Part shown: positions 43,481 to 56,561 of the stretch, piece after piece
How the letters are laid out: each line of letters begins with the position of its first letter
Position numbering within the stretch: the stretch's first letter is position 1
Assembly: GCF_004362805.1 (NCBI RefSeq)
Contig: NZ_SNYF01000005.1
Coordinates: 1 to 64,000 of the forward strand
Source: Algoriphagus boseongensis
GTDB lineage: Bacteria; Bacteroidota; Bacteroidia; Cytophagales; Cyclobacteriaceae
DNA: 64,000 nt
Direction of reading: 5' to 3'
Program-made: the position numbers and the translations under genes
Notes under the pieces: generated by a model
The model's database searches: none
Seen by the model: only the letters and a program-made list of their open reading frames with translations
What the model was told of the DNA's origin: nothing

Positions 43481-44972
43481 TATTGATAGAGTTAGATTCA
43501 GCCGCCATCAGCACCTCGCCAACCTCCCTCACATACTCCTTCCCTTCCTGCCCAACCAACTCCCCACGAAATGCCTTTGCCAATACTGCCTGTGGCATTT
43601 GATCAATCTTTGCTTTTAGGCTTTGATATTGGAATTCGATTTTTTCAGCGATACCAAAAAGGGCATCGACTCTTTTCACGATTTCTTGCTGCTCGTTTTT
43701 TGTTGGAAATGGGAGTTGTATTTCTTTGAATCTTTTGAGACTTATTTTTTGATGCGCAACTCCCTTAGTAATTCCTTCAATTTGTTCTTTAACTAGCTTA
43801 GAGGATATTGCAAACTTGTAAAACTTTGGAACAAAGTATTCTTTCCAGACACGTACCTTTAGGACATCACTTGTGATTATTCCGTCTTTTGAGTTTTCCG
43901 GATAAATTTCGCAGTCTCCCGGAGGGGTACCCATTTTTGTAATCAATAAGTCTCCAGACTTAACAGAGTGAGGGATTAATTCAACAAACTTTGCCTTACT
44001 TACAAATTTAGGATCTAAGTCCTTAAAGTTATTGGCAATAACATTCCTTACAAAGATTAATGGATGCCCTTCTGTTGTGTAGTCACTTACTTTTAAATTG
44101 CTGCCGAACGGACCTATGCCAATCGAATATCGTTCGGGTGCAGATATGAAACTTGGATTTACACTAATCCAATCTTCCGAAAACAGATCACCCGAAGTAT
44201 CTATTTTTGTAGAATCGTCTAATTTATCTAAGAAATTAGCCGATTCATTTTTATAGATTTCTTTTTTAAGGTTAATAATTTTCTGCCCCTCTTCTAATGA
44301 TAAATCTTGGTTAATGCTTTGGTCTATTCTCCACTCCCTCGTCAAGTCCCCCGTCACTGCTTGGGTAAGCACCTGCTGACGGAAGTTTTTGAGTAATTCC
44401 GGAATCCGATCCAGCTTCTCCCTCAACACATCCAAATGCCCAAAAATCGCATCCAATCGGGATACAATGCGCTTTTGTTCGGGGAGGGGAGGAATTGGGA
44501 TGATTGTATTTTTTGCAAACTTTTGGTTAATTCCTCCTTGTGCCGAACCTGTAAAGTTTTCCAAAATCCTTATTTGCCCTTCCCTACTTCTCAAAAAATA
44601 AGAAATGAATTTTCCTGAATTCAGCTTCGTTGGTCGGCAAATAAACACATGCTCATTTACGTAAGCATTTTCAAAAGGAAAATCATTACTTACATAGGAT
44701 GTCTTACCCGTAGTGGCTCCGTCCTTCACAATCAAAACATCATCCTCTTGAATCTTTCCTCGCTTCATTTTTTGCGCGAATTCATCAGGAATATATTTTA
44801 ACTTATCAAACTTGAAGTTTCCATTATAATCAAGGTGTTCTCCTCCTAAACTAGGTATCCCATTTAAAATCCCTTGAACGCCACCTTTAGGACGAGAGCC
44901 TGTTTCAAGAACCTCAAGAAGATCAATTAAAGGTAATTCTTTCCACCCCTTCGGTAATCTTTCCTCTTTCAT
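43467..44972 (-). CDS. hsdS: Type I restriction-modification specificity subunit
   Basis: A 501-residue HsdS with two target recognition domains. TRD1 (about 5-175) ends in the conserved IPIPPLPEQKRIVSRLDAIF. TRD2 (about 255-425) ends in LPFPTKNEQQEIVKRVDALF. Each is followed by a spacer helix (DRIPELLKNFRQQVLTQAV and LKAKIDQMPQAVLAKAFRG). The two TRDs bind the halves of a split DNA target, which cannot be read from the protein. It overlaps hsdM by 4 bp (ATGA type) and the dGTPase gene by 14 bp. Confidence 0.95.
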   Translation of the reverse strand: MKEERLPKGWKELPLIDLLEVLETGSRPKGGVQGILNGIPSLGGEHLDYNGNFKFDKLKYIPDEFAQKMKRGKIQEDDVLIVKDGATTGKTSYVSNDFPFENAYVNEHVFICRPTKLNSGKFISYFLRSREGQIRILENFTGSAQGGINQKFAKNTIIPIPPLPEQKRIVSRLDAIFGHLDVLREKLDRIPELLKNFRQQVLTQAVTGDLTREWRIDQSINQDLSLEEGQKIINLKKEIYKNESANFLDKLDDSTKIDTSGDLFSEDWISVNPSFISAPERYSIGIGPFGSNLKVSDYTTEGHPLIFVRNVIANNFKDLDPKFVSKAKFVELIPHSVKSGDLLITKMGTPPGDCEIYPENSKDGIITSDVLKVRVWKEYFVPKFYKFAISSKLVKEQIEGITKGVAHQKISLKRFKEIQLPFPTKNEQQEIVKRVDALFGIAEKIEFQYQSLKAKIDQMPQAVLAKAFRGELVGQEGKEYVREVGEVLMAAESNSINNENS

Positions 44973-46432
44973 CCCAAAAGCCCAATTATCTGATCCAATT
45001 CCTTTTTAATCTCTTCCAATTCCTGAGCTGCGGCTTTGGCAATATCGATGGGATCTCCCAAGTCTGCATTTTTGGAAATACTCTCATCCTCGATGAGTCC
45101 AATATCCAAGGAATCGTTTTTGGCTGCGATCTGCTCTCTAGTGAAAACCTGCCATCTTGGATCTTGGACGGCTTTCCGCTTTTCCTCATTGATTTCTCCT
45201 TCATAGGCATCCTTTACCTGATCGAGTGCTATGCCTCCGGTATAGGCTTTGACAAAGTCGGCAAAGGCTTCCCGTATAAAAGGTGTTCGCTTCCCATAGC
45301 TTGGGGCATTGGTCCGCATGTCGTAAAACCATACACGCTTGGTATTCTCGGTTTCCTTTTTCCCTCGGGTAAAGAAGAGCACATTGGTCTTCACTCCCGC
45401 AGCATAAAAGATCCCCGTAGGAAGTCTAAGAATGGTATGCAGATCGCATTTATCCATCAAGTCCCGACGGATCTTTTGTCCATCTCCATCTTCAAAGAGC
45501 ACATTATCTGGAAGTACTACAGCCGCCCTGGCCGTACCGGTATCTTTTCTCAGCGATCGATAGATATGCATCAGGAAGTTCAGCTGCTTATTGGAAGTCT
45601 TGATGGTAAAATCATCCCGAGTGGGTCGCTCCCCTCCCTGTTTGGTTCCAAAAGGTGGATTGGCCAATACTCCATCGAAATTTTTAAAACTCTTTCCCAA
45701 GTCGGTCAGGGTATCTCCCATTGCGATTCTACTTTCCAAGCCATGCAGTTTGGCATTCATCAAGGCCAACCGATGGGCATCCTGGACCAGCTCGCAACCG
45801 GAAAAGGCTTCATTCACCTGAAAATCTCGCTCCTTTTGACTTAAGGTATAATAGTCATCGGTTTTCCGCTTGAGGTATTCATCTGCGGCGATCATAAAAC
45901 CAAAAGTTCCTGCCGCAGGATCATTCCATCTCTCCCCTACTTTGGGTGCTAGAAGTTCTACCATTACATTAATCAGCGGTCGGGGCGTGAAATATTGCCC
46001 GGCACCACTCTTTTTCTCTCCGGCGTTTTTCTCCAGAAGTTCCTCGTAGATGCTCGCGATCTTGTCCTGTTCCTCGTCTTCAAACCAGTCGATCTGATCG
46101 ATATTGGTGATCAGCGTTCGCAGGTTTACAGGCTTGCGTAGGGTAGTGGAGGCATTTGTGTAGATCTCCGTGATGGATTCATTGGTAGACATCGTACCCA
46201 GATTGGCCAGCAAATCCCGGTAGGTATCAAAGAGTTCTTTGTTGTCTTTGATTTCTTTTAGCTTGGTCCATCGGTACTGCTCGGGAATATCCTGATCAAA
46301 CTTTTTGACTTCCGACAATCTTAAAAATAAGATATAAGTCAACTCATTCAGATACTGGTGATAGGTTACCCCATCATCTCTTAGGACATTACACAGTTCC
46401 CATAGCTTCTTCGCAATCTGTTCCGCACTCAT
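44969..46432 (-). CDS. hsdM: Type I restriction-modification DNA methyltransferase subunit
   Basis: A 487-residue adenine N6-methyltransferase. The N-terminal helical domain is about 1-130 (QIAKKLWELCNVLRDDGVTY). The SAM site is DPAAGTFGF at 171-179 and the catalytic NPPF at 258-261. KTNVLFFTRG and a coiled C-terminus (AAQELEEIKKELDQIIGLL) contact HsdS. It methylates the recognition sequence chosen by HsdS to protect host DNA. The gene begins 6 bp after hsdR ends and overlaps hsdS by 4 bp. Confidence 0.96.
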   Translation of the reverse strand: MSAEQIAKKLWELCNVLRDDGVTYHQYLNELTYILFLRLSEVKKFDQDIPEQYRWTKLKEIKDNKELFDTYRDLLANLGTMSTNESITEIYTNASTTLRKPVNLRTLITNIDQIDWFEDEEQDKIASIYEELLEKNAGEKKSGAGQYFTPRPLINVMVELLAPKVGERWNDPAAGTFGFMIAADEYLKRKTDDYYTLSQKERDFQVNEAFSGCELVQDAHRLALMNAKLHGLESRIAMGDTLTDLGKSFKNFDGVLANPPFGTKQGGERPTRDDFTIKTSNKQLNFLMHIYRSLRKDTGTARAAVVLPDNVLFEDGDGQKIRRDLMDKCDLHTILRLPTGIFYAAGVKTNVLFFTRGKKETENTKRVWFYDMRTNAPSYGKRTPFIREAFADFVKAYTGGIALDQVKDAYEGEINEEKRKAVQDPRWQVFTREQIAAKNDSLDIGLIEDESISKNADLGDPIDIAKAAAQELEEIKKELDQIIGLLG

Positions 46433-46438
46433 AGTAGG

Positions 46439-49400
46439 TTAGGCATATAGATTTTGATTCAGTTGGGCAATCACCTGCTCCAACTGCTCCTCAAATAATT
46501 TATTTAATCGATCAAACCCACCATTCTCGCTAAAAGGTGGTTGATCCAAATCTTCTTTTCTCAGGATAGTCTCTTTCAGCAATTGCAGTTCAAAACGGTC
46601 TATCCATTTCAATTGGATTTTATTCCAAGGTTTCATAGCACGGATAGAGTCCACTGCCCGTTTTATCCTGTCTTCATGACTGACCAAAGAACTTCCCAAG
46701 GATAGCGTTCGGATAAAGGAAATGATGTCTGCTGCGATATCCTCATTTTTGGCTTCCTTCCATGCAGATTTCAACTTGGAAAGGCTATAACCCTCATGAT
46801 CCAAAGCCAAAAGCAATTCCTTTAGTGATTTCCTATCCAATTCGGCAGGACGACTGGTCACAATCTTCAGCGCCTCGATACGGTTTTGATTTTCCTGAAT
46901 GAACTTTGCGAAGTTATCCAAATAATCGGCTGGTTTTTGACCTTTCCCATAGCCACGCTCTACTCCCAGAAGCCTGTCTTCATGTTCTGAAACCAAAGTT
47001 CCTACAGGCGAAGGTTTTAGCTCATCCAAATATTTCCATAAAGTTGGGACGGATTTCACCTTTGCTACCGCGTCTGCAGGTTTTCTGGATTTTAAATCTT
47101 CCAGAAAACTATCGGCACTTTCTCCTTTGGAATTGTAGAGAAAGGCATCCTCTTGATCATTTTCCAGGTATTTTCTTTTTCGCTGGAGTTTGGCAATTAA
47201 GGCTTCAATCTGACGCTTAGTTCGCTCCTCCTTTTCGATCTGATCCAGCTCCTCTACCAATTGCTGAAAACTGGCCTTGGGATTGGAGACCACAGGTTTC
47301 ATTTGAGTAAAATCCTCCAAAGTTTCATAGATCTTCACCGCATCATAGATCTGAAAGACCTCCTTGCCGATTTCATCGCATCTACGGGTAGCTCTACCTA
47401 GCATCTGTTCGTAGAGAATTCTGGATTTGATTCTTCTCAAGAAGACCAGGTTACAAATTGCCGGCACGTCTACTCCGGTGGTCAAAAGATCTACCGTGAC
47501 GACAATATTGGGGTATTTTTCATTTTTAAATCGGGCCACTTGCTCTTCGGGATCGTAGGATTTTCCAGTGATTTTCTGAATGGCATTATCAGGGACGTCC
47601 ACTCCAATTGATTCAAATTCCTCTTTTAGGTATTGCACCACCCGATCTGCATGCTCGTCTGTTGCAGCAAAAATCAGTGTCTTATCATCTCCGTCTGGGT
47701 CTAAGCTTTTGACCAATTCCTTAATAACTGTCCGGTTAAAACTTTCTGTAATGACCTGCTTATTGAATCCGGAAATGTCAATCTTTAATTCATCCTCCAA
47801 TTGCTCCAGTTCCACAATGGAGTTGCTTTCTTTATCGTAAATCTTGGGCTTTTCACCCTTTTCCCACTTGATTCCTTCTTCCCCAAGTTGGGTTTTGATT
47901 AAAATGGGCGGTTCATGATCGATCAAATACCCATCAATCACTGCCTCCCTATAGGAATAAGTGTACACGGCATTTCCAAAGATCTCTGTAGTATGCAAGG
48001 CAGGAGTAGCAGTCAGTCCGATGGCATGAGTATCAAAATAATCCAGAACCATCCTGTACTTGCTCACATAGTCCCGCTGATCCCTGAACTCCAAATCATC
48101 CTCATCCAGTTCTCTGTCTAGAAGGTATCCTCGGTGGGCTTCGTCTACGATAATGCAATCGTACTGATCGATCGCGGGTATATCCTCTCCTTCATTGTAA
48201 AAAAGTCTTTTGACCATGCCCTGCACCGTGGCAAAATGGAGACGCGTATCCAATTCAGGTGTCAAATGCTTTAATTCCTTGACATCATAGATTTCAGCGA
48301 AAGTATTGAGTCCGATAATCTTGTTATCCTTGAATGCATTGATGGCCTGCCGAGCCAATAATCTCCTATCGACCAAAAAGAGTATTCGCTGAAATCGATT
48401 GGATTGAATCAGGCGATAAGCAAGTCCGATGATCGTTCGGGTTTTCCCTGTCCCCGTTGCCATCGTGATCAGCGTTCTCCGATCTTCCGGTTTAGCTATC
48501 AACTTCCTTTCTACAGCTCTAATCGCTTCAATCTGATATTTCCTAAGGCCTAGGCCTGTTTCTGCTTCTAAAAAATCAATGGGTTCGCTTTGAAGCTTGA
48601 GTTCAGACTCCTTTCGGTCTTTTTCGAATAATTTGACCAAACCTTCGGGACTATACCAACCTTGCAGGACTCTTGATCGATTGAAGGGATTTCGTACATC
48701 CAAAAACCAGACACCTGACTTGGTCTTGATTTGCTCGAGAAAAGGTCTCCCATTGGTAGAAAAAAGAAAGGGGACCTGATACTTTTCCCACTTCCCCAAC
48801 AAAGCAGCCTCATGCTTGACCTCTACCTTTTCAGCATAGATTTTGGATTGATGAAGGTCTGTTGAGATATCAGAAGCATAGCGTTTTGCCTCCACTATCC
48901 CGTACAATTCAAACCCAATAAATAAGGCATAATCTGCCCACTTCTCTCCACAAGGCCACTCGGCAATCGCTAAATTTCTGCCTCTTTGGGGTAGGGTTTT
49001 ACATTTTTTGAAATTGAGCGTATTGGTATCTACTTCCCATCCAGCTAGTTTGAGTTGTTCGTCAATCAGCGTTCGAGTCTCAGCCTCAGACATTTCGATT
49101 TTACTGGCAGCCTTTTCAGAACGCACCCTGATTTCTTCTTGCTTTTCAGCAGGCAGAGCTGATTTATCACGCTCTTGAAGCAGCTTTTCAAATTGTTTTT
49201 GCAATTCAGCATGCTCCTTTTCCAGTTCATTTAGGGCATGTCGTGCATCGAGTTTAGCTGGGAGCTGAAATTGGACAGTGGATAAGCTTTGATTTTCTTC
49301 AGAATAGGATTGGTAAAACCATCGGGCAATTTTAAAGCTGGTAAAAAGCAATTCTTCAGCATCCTTCTGACTTGCCTTATTTTGATGCACCGCAATGTTG

Positions 49401-49672
49401 CCCTTGTGCTTGATGGAGTTCAAAAGGTCTTTGACTTGAGATGGAATTACCCCTTCCAACTCTAGATTTTTAATCCGATTATGGAACGTATTGTCATACG
49501 GAAAGTCCAAATGATGCTCCTCAAAAAGGTATTCCGTCAGTCGCTCACCAAACTGTCTGAGTTTAAAAAGACAGGTAACAGGATCTTGGTGAAAGTTAAA
49601 TTCTGCAGCTTGCCCAATATTAAAAAGTATGGGGAATTCAGTTTCTAGAAAGGAAAAGTTTGAAAAGGTCAT
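46439..49672 (-). CDS. hsdR: Type I restriction-modification endonuclease/translocase subunit
   Basis: A 1077-residue HsdR of the EcoEI-like branch. An N-terminal DUF4145-like helical domain (about 20-125) and coiled coil (145-205) precede the nuclease region, with the Asp in WADYALFIGFELYG and EAK at 261-263. The superfamily 2 motor has Walker A MATGTGKT near 405-411, DEAH at 510-513, LTATP and the C-terminal helicase lobe ending QMLGRATRRCDEIG. An EcoEI_R_C-type C-terminus (about 900-1077) binds HsdM. It translocates DNA and cuts unmodified molecules. It is the first gene of the five-gene operon; 271 bp of AT-rich DNA without a clear gene separates it from ligA. Confidence 0.96.
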   Translation of the reverse strand: MTFSNFSFLETEFPILFNIGQAAEFNFHQDPVTCLFKLRQFGERLTEYLFEEHHLDFPYDNTFHNRIKNLELEGVIPSQVKDLLNSIKHKGNIAVHQNKASQKDAEELLFTSFKIARWFYQSYSEENQSLSTVQFQLPAKLDARHALNELEKEHAELQKQFEKLLQERDKSALPAEKQEEIRVRSEKAASKIEMSEAETRTLIDEQLKLAGWEVDTNTLNFKKCKTLPQRGRNLAIAEWPCGEKWADYALFIGFELYGIVEAKRYASDISTDLHQSKIYAEKVEVKHEAALLGKWEKYQVPFLFSTNGRPFLEQIKTKSGVWFLDVRNPFNRSRVLQGWYSPEGLVKLFEKDRKESELKLQSEPIDFLEAETGLGLRKYQIEAIRAVERKLIAKPEDRRTLITMATGTGKTRTIIGLAYRLIQSNRFQRILFLVDRRLLARQAINAFKDNKIIGLNTFAEIYDVKELKHLTPELDTRLHFATVQGMVKRLFYNEGEDIPAIDQYDCIIVDEAHRGYLLDRELDEDDLEFRDQRDYVSKYRMVLDYFDTHAIGLTATPALHTTEIFGNAVYTYSYREAVIDGYLIDHEPPILIKTQLGEEGIKWEKGEKPKIYDKESNSIVELEQLEDELKIDISGFNKQVITESFNRTVIKELVKSLDPDGDDKTLIFAATDEHADRVVQYLKEEFESIGVDVPDNAIQKITGKSYDPEEQVARFKNEKYPNIVVTVDLLTTGVDVPAICNLVFLRRIKSRILYEQMLGRATRRCDEIGKEVFQIYDAVKIYETLEDFTQMKPVVSNPKASFQQLVEELDQIEKEERTKRQIEALIAKLQRKRKYLENDQEDAFLYNSKGESADSFLEDLKSRKPADAVAKVKSVPTLWKYLDELKPSPVGTLVSEHEDRLLGVERGYGKGQKPADYLDNFAKFIQENQNRIEALKIVTSRPAELDRKSLKELLLALDHEGYSLSKLKSAWKEAKNEDIAADIISFIRTLSLGSSLVSHEDRIKRAVDSIRAMKPWNKIQLKWIDRFELQLLKETILRKEDLDQPPFSENGGFDRLNKLFEEQLEQVIAQLNQNLYA

Positions 49673-49943
49673 AAAAAAGAATTACTACTTAGATGCTTTC
49701 TTACTTGTTTTGATTTTCAAAAATTACTTGAATATCATTGTTATCTACAAGTAATGGAAATTTTACAAACTATAAAATAGACTTTTAGTGTGAGGGAAGA
49801 AAAAGTAAGTCTTGCTCGTTTTTTGAAATTCCGCCACCTCTATAAATAACGAGGATGACTAATCCCAACATCCATAAATCAAATTCTAATTATCAAACTT
49901 TTGGTTTTCTATAGTCTAATGTCTTTTATCTATTTTCTTTAAT

Positions 49944-52469
<2,526 letters not shown>

Positions 52470-52497
52470 TTAGGAGGGAGGTTCTGGCTTCCTTACT

Positions 52498-52505
52498 TAT
52501 CTTTG
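52498..52505 (+). promoter_or_regulatory. Bacteroidetes -7 box for the second TetR gene
   Basis: TATCTTTG matches TAnnTTTG exactly and ends 17 bp before the ATG at 52523. No clear -33 is visible. Confidence 0.5.
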
Positions 52506-52522
52506 GGTTCGATTTAAGACAA

Positions 52523-53155
52523 ATGGCCAAACGAAATAGCCCTGAAGCAAAAATCCTGGATGTGTCCTATGCCCTTTTTTTGGAAAAAGGTTACAGACAT
52601 ACGACCATGGATGATATTGCCCAAGAGTTGCAAATGAGTAAGAAAACGCTTTACAAGCATTATCCGGGAAAGTTGGACTTGGCAGTAGCCTGCTTTGACC
52701 TCCTTCGAACCCGAATGACAGCTAAGGTGGAGGCAATTTTAGACAATAGATATTTACCATTTCCTCTGAAGTTGAGGTCATTTTTATCCGTAGTAGCCAC
52801 TTATTTGGCTCCGATAAATCCCGAGATTTTTGAGGATTTGAGAGAGCATGCTCCAGAAATCTGGCTGGATCTCAAAGCCTATATCAATGAGTCGGCGCAC
52901 TTGAGATTTGCAAAACTGGTCGAGGAGGGAGCTTCCAAGGGATTGGTCAATCCTCGAATCAACGTCAATCTGGTGGTGATGCTGTATGCTGCTGCTGTTC
53001 AGTCACTTTGGGATCCGAAGTTTATCGCCCAATTTCCAGAGAGTATTCAAAAAGGCCTGAAAATGGCTCCTTCGGATGCATTTGACCAGGCAATAAGTAT
53101 TATCTATCATGGGATTTTGACCGAAGAGGCCCGAAATGAATTTCAAAACGCCTAA
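52523..53155 (+). CDS. TetR-family transcriptional regulator
   Basis: A 210-residue regulator. The HTH region (about 8-55) reads EAKILDVSYALFLEKGYRHT, TMDDIAQELQMSKKTLYKHY. The C-terminal ligand-binding part is helical (FPLKLRSFLSVVATYLAPIN, AISIIYHGILTEEARNEF). It is located between the divergent ligA and the co-oriented metG, 100 bp before metG, with no obvious operon partner. The target genes and the ligand are unknown. Confidence 0.88.
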   Translation: MAKRNSPEAKILDVSYALFLEKGYRHTTMDDIAQELQMSKKTLYKHYPGKLDLAVACFDLLRTRMTAKVEAILDNRYLPFPLKLRSFLSVVATYLAPINPEIFEDLREHAPEIWLDLKAYINESAHLRFAKLVEEGASKGLVNPRINVNLVVMLYAAAVQSLWDPKFIAQFPESIQKGLKMAPSDAFDQAISIIYHGILTEEARNEFQNA

Positions 53156-53255
53156 GGCTACCTTCGGACGATTTTCCTATCTTTGGCATCGATTTTAGAA
53201 GGCTGAGCAAAGGCTACTTCGGTCTTCCGTCTCCTGTCTTCCATCTAGTTTATTT

Positions 53256-55316
53256 ATGAGCAAAAAGAATTTTAAGCGATATACCGTTACTTCCGCATTG
53301 CCCTATGCGAATGGTCCTCTGCATATCGGTCACCTAGCCGGATGTTATGTTCCAGCGGATATTTATGTTCGTTACCTACGATCCCAAGGCAGAGATGTAG
53401 CCTTTATTTGCGGGTCGGATGAGCATGGAGTTGCGATTACCATCAAAGCCCAGAAAGAAGGAAAAACTCCTCAGCAAGTGGTAGATCATTACCATGAAAT
53501 GATGAAAAAAAGCTTCCAAGAATTCGGAATTAGCTTTGATCATTATTCTAGGACTTCTGCCCAAATCCACCACGAAACGGCTCAGGGATTTTTCAAGGAC
53601 TTGTATGAAAAAGGAGAGTTTTTAGAGCAAACCACTGAGCAATATTTCGATGAGGAGGCTGTTCAGTTTTTGGCTGACCGATACATTGAAGGAACTTGCC
53701 CGAAATGCGGAAATGAACATGCTTATGGGGATCAGTGCGAGCGTTGCGGGACTTCTTTGAGTCCTACCGAACTGATCAATCCAAAGTCAAAATTGAGTGG
53801 AAGAACTCCAGTTTTGAAAGAAACCAAGCATTGGTTTTTGGATTTGGCGAGATACCAAGAGTTTTTGAAGCAGTGGATCTTGGTGGATCATGCAGATGAC
53901 TGGAAAAATAACGTTTTGGGGCAATGCCGCTCTTGGTTAGAAGCAGGGGATGGACTGCAGGCAAGATCCATGACCCGAGATTTGGACTGGGGAATCAAGG
54001 TTCCTTTGCAGGATGCAGAAGGCAAAGTTCTTTATGTCTGGTTTGATGCGCCGATTGGCTATATCTCTTCCACCAAAGAATGGGCAGCTGAAAAAGGAAT
54101 TGACTGGAAGCCTTATTGGAAAGATGAGGACACCAAGCTGGTTCATTTCATTGGTAAGGATAATATCGTTTTCCATTGCATCATTTTCCCGGCAATTCTA
54201 AAAACTCATGGAGGCTACGTTCTTCCTGAAAATGTTCCTGCGAACGAGTTTTTGAACTTGGAAGGGGATAAGATTTCTACTTCCCGAAACTGGGCGGTTT
54301 GGTTGCACGAGTACTTGCAGGAGTTTCCGGGAAAAGAGGATGTCTTGCGCTATGTACTGACTGCGAATGCCCCAGAAACCAAGGATAATGACTTTACCTG
54401 GAAAGATTTTCAGGGCAGAAATAACTCAGAGTTGGTAGCCATTTATGGCAATTTTGTCAATAGAGCGGTTGTTTTGACTCATAAATTCTTTAATGGGATT
54501 GTTCCTGATCGAGGAGAATTGAGAGGTATTGACAAGGAAGTTTTGGAAGAATTAGCTGGTTTCCCGGAAAAAATATCTGCTTCCATTGAGCGATATCGAT
54601 TCAGAGAAGCCTTGGGATTGGTGATGGATTTAGCTCGAATGGGCAATAAATATCTAGCCGATACTGAGCCTTGGAAAGAAATTAAAACAGACGAAGCTCG
54701 TACCAAAACTATCCTAAACATTGCGCTGAATATCGCTGCAAATTTGGCAATCGTTTCTGAGCCGTTCCTTCCTCATACCGCTAAAAAGTTGTTTGATCTT
54801 TTTGGAATGGAAAATCCAAATTGGGCCGATTCAGGTAATGGAGAATTGATCCGAGCCAACCGGGCTCTGGGTCCAATGGGTCTTCTTTTTGAAAAAATCG
54901 AAGATGAAACCGTAGAAAAACAAGTACAAAAACTTCTAGATTCTAAGAAAATGAATGAAGCTGCAAATACACCTGTGACTCCGATGAAGGAGATTATTAC
55001 CTATGATGACTTTGCCAAGCTGGATATGCGCGTGGTGACTGTTCTTGAAGCAGAGCGAATGCCTAAGTCTAAGAAGTTGCTGAAGTTAAAAGTGGATATC
55101 GGATTGGGACATCGCACCGTTTTGAGTGGAGTGGCAGAGCATTTTGAGCCTGAGTTTTTGGTAGGTAAGCAAGTGACTATGCTGATCAATTTAGCTCCAA
55201 GAAAAATGATGGGAATCGATTCTGAAGGGATGATTTTGATGGCAGAAGACAAAGATGGAAAGCTGAAGTTGCTCGTGCCTCATGAGGGGACTGCGAGTGG
55301 ATCGACGATTTCTTAA
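53256..55316 (+). CDS. metG: Methionyl-tRNA synthetase
   Basis: A 686-residue class I aminoacyl-tRNA synthetase that charges tRNA-Met. It has HIGH at 23-26 ([12 protein letters not shown]), a knuckle zinc site ([18 protein letters not shown] near 146-166) and the KISTS signature at 339-343. A C-terminal EMAP/Arc1p-like tRNA-binding domain follows (about 575-686, [20 protein letters not shown], ending [19 protein letters not shown]). The long form with appended OB-fold is common in Bacteroidota. All key residues are intact. A terminator follows. Confidence 0.97.
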   Translation: MSKKNFKRYTVTSALPYANGPLHIGHLAGCYVPADIYVRYLRSQGRDVAFICGSDEHGVAITIKAQKEGKTPQQVVDHYHEMMKKSFQEFGISFDHYSRTSAQIHHETAQGFFKDLYEKGEFLEQTTEQYFDEEAVQFLADRYIEGTCPKCGNEHAYGDQCERCGTSLSPTELINPKSKLSGRTPVLKETKHWFLDLARYQEFLKQWILVDHADDWKNNVLGQCRSWLEAGDGLQARSMTRDLDWGIKVPLQDAEGKVLYVWFDAPIGYISSTKEWAAEKGIDWKPYWKDEDTKLVHFIGKDNIVFHCIIFPAILKTHGGYVLPENVPANEFLNLEGDKISTSRNWAVWLHEYLQEFPGKEDVLRYVLTANAPETKDNDFTWKDFQGRNNSELVAIYGNFVNRAVVLTHKFFNGIVPDRGELRGIDKEVLEELAGFPEKISASIERYRFREALGLVMDLARMGNKYLADTEPWKEIKTDEARTKTILNIALNIAANLAIVSEPFLPHTAKKLFDLFGMENPNWADSGNGELIRANRALGPMGLLFEKIEDETVEKQVQKLLDSKKMNEAANTPVTPMKEIITYDDFAKLDMRVVTVLEAERMPKSKKLLKLKVDIGLGHRTVLSGVAEHFEPEFLVGKQVTMLINLAPRKMMGIDSEGMILMAEDKDGKLKLLVPHEGTASGSTIS

Positions 55317-55368
55317 GTAGCAAGTATCAAGTACCAAGTATCTAGGAGTCGAAGTTGGATTCGAAAAG

Positions 55369-55400
55369 ACCTGTCAGGAGTGTTTCTTGACAGGTTTTTT
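55369..55400 (+). terminator. Rho-independent terminator of metG
   Basis: ACCTGTCA and TGACAGGT with an 11-nt loop, then TTTTT. About 50 bp past the metG stop. Confidence 0.85.
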
Positions 55401-55499
55401 GTTAGGTAAAACAAATACTCCCTAGGAGTTTGGTTGGTTCGTACTTCTATTTATTTTGCGATTCACCTAATTAATTCTTGAAGTTTATAATTATCCACC

Positions 55500-56444
55500 A
55501 TGTTCAAAAGAAGAGTCCTTGTCGCCCTATTGGCCATTTTTCTAAGTTTTCCCTCATACAGTCAAATTGAGCTAAAAAACCAAAAGTCAGAAAATCATCA
55601 ATTAATTCCTGGTACTGAAGTTTTTATGGTGCCTCCCCCTAGTTTTTTGGCTATGGGAATGCCAGGGTTTCTTTTTCCCACTGCTCATGCGGCAATTTTT
55701 GTATCTAAGATTCCAGAGGGGAAATTTTCAAGTTTAGAGTCGGAGCTTGAGGGGATTATTGGGCAAAATAGATTGATTGGTCAAGTCCAAGAGGTGCAGA
55801 TAAATGAAATTCAAGGTAAGTTTTTTACCACAGAAGAAATTAGGAATGGGGATCCCTATACTAATCAAACTATGTTTTTTGGGAATGAGGACTTTGTATA
55901 CATGGTTATGGGTGTTTGCCCTTCAGATCATCCTGGAATTATTGAGTCAATGAAAGAGTCTATTTTCTCCATTGTTTATGATCCTGAAGCGGTTGAGCAA
56001 ACTCAAAAACCATTTTCCATTCAAATCGAAACCACCAAATTGAAGGAAGCAGGGGAGCGCTCAGGGATGTTGTTTTTTTCCGTTGATGGGAAGCTTCCAA
56101 CTGAATCTCCGGATAAAACATCATTTCTTATAGGTTCTTCTATTTATCCTGTGGAGGTGGAAAATACTCGTGAATACGCCGTGAATCGGATCAAGCAATT
56201 GCCGTATTCAGGAATTCAAGTGGAGGAAGATCAATTGCGAGAAGTTCAAATAGCTGGATTATCAGGATTTGAATTTGACTTTATCGGTTCAAAGGGTTCC
56301 AATAAACCAGAGGAATTGGTTTTCGTGGTGATGCTTTTTGATGATGAAAAGTATTACATGTTGATCGGCAATGCTAATTCGCATTTCCAATCGAATTTGG
56401 ATTTATTCAAAAAGGTATCATCCACGTTTAGGCTGATGGAGTAG
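55500..56444 (+). CDS. Secreted protein of unknown function
   Basis: A 314-residue protein with a signal peptide (LVALLAIFLSFPSYSQ, cleavage near 22). The body alternates beta and helix: EVFMVPPPSFLAMGMPGFLF, AIFVSKIPEGKFSSLESEL, EDFVYMVMGVCPSDHPGI, YPVEVENTREYAVNRIKQLP and VVMLFDDEKYYMLIGNANSH. Two similar halves are suggested by the recurrent pattern of a secreted sensor-type fold, but I do not recognise a family. It is preceded by AT-rich DNA and stands alone. Confidence 0.75.
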   Translation: MFKRRVLVALLAIFLSFPSYSQIELKNQKSENHQLIPGTEVFMVPPPSFLAMGMPGFLFPTAHAAIFVSKIPEGKFSSLESELEGIIGQNRLIGQVQEVQINEIQGKFFTTEEIRNGDPYTNQTMFFGNEDFVYMVMGVCPSDHPGIIESMKESIFSIVYDPEAVEQTQKPFSIQIETTKLKEAGERSGMLFFSVDGKLPTESPDKTSFLIGSSIYPVEVENTREYAVNRIKQLPYSGIQVEEDQLREVQIAGLSGFEFDFIGSKGSNKPEELVFVVMLFDDEKYYMLIGNANSHFQSNLDLFKKVSSTFRLME

Positions 56445-56561
56445 GTTACCAAATACCTTTCGATACTAATTCAAAATTTCAAAATGCTAGAGACAAAAGA
56501 CCTTGCATTACTTTTTTGGCTATTGTCTTGAGTCTTATGTCTTGTCTCTTGCGTCTTCCAA

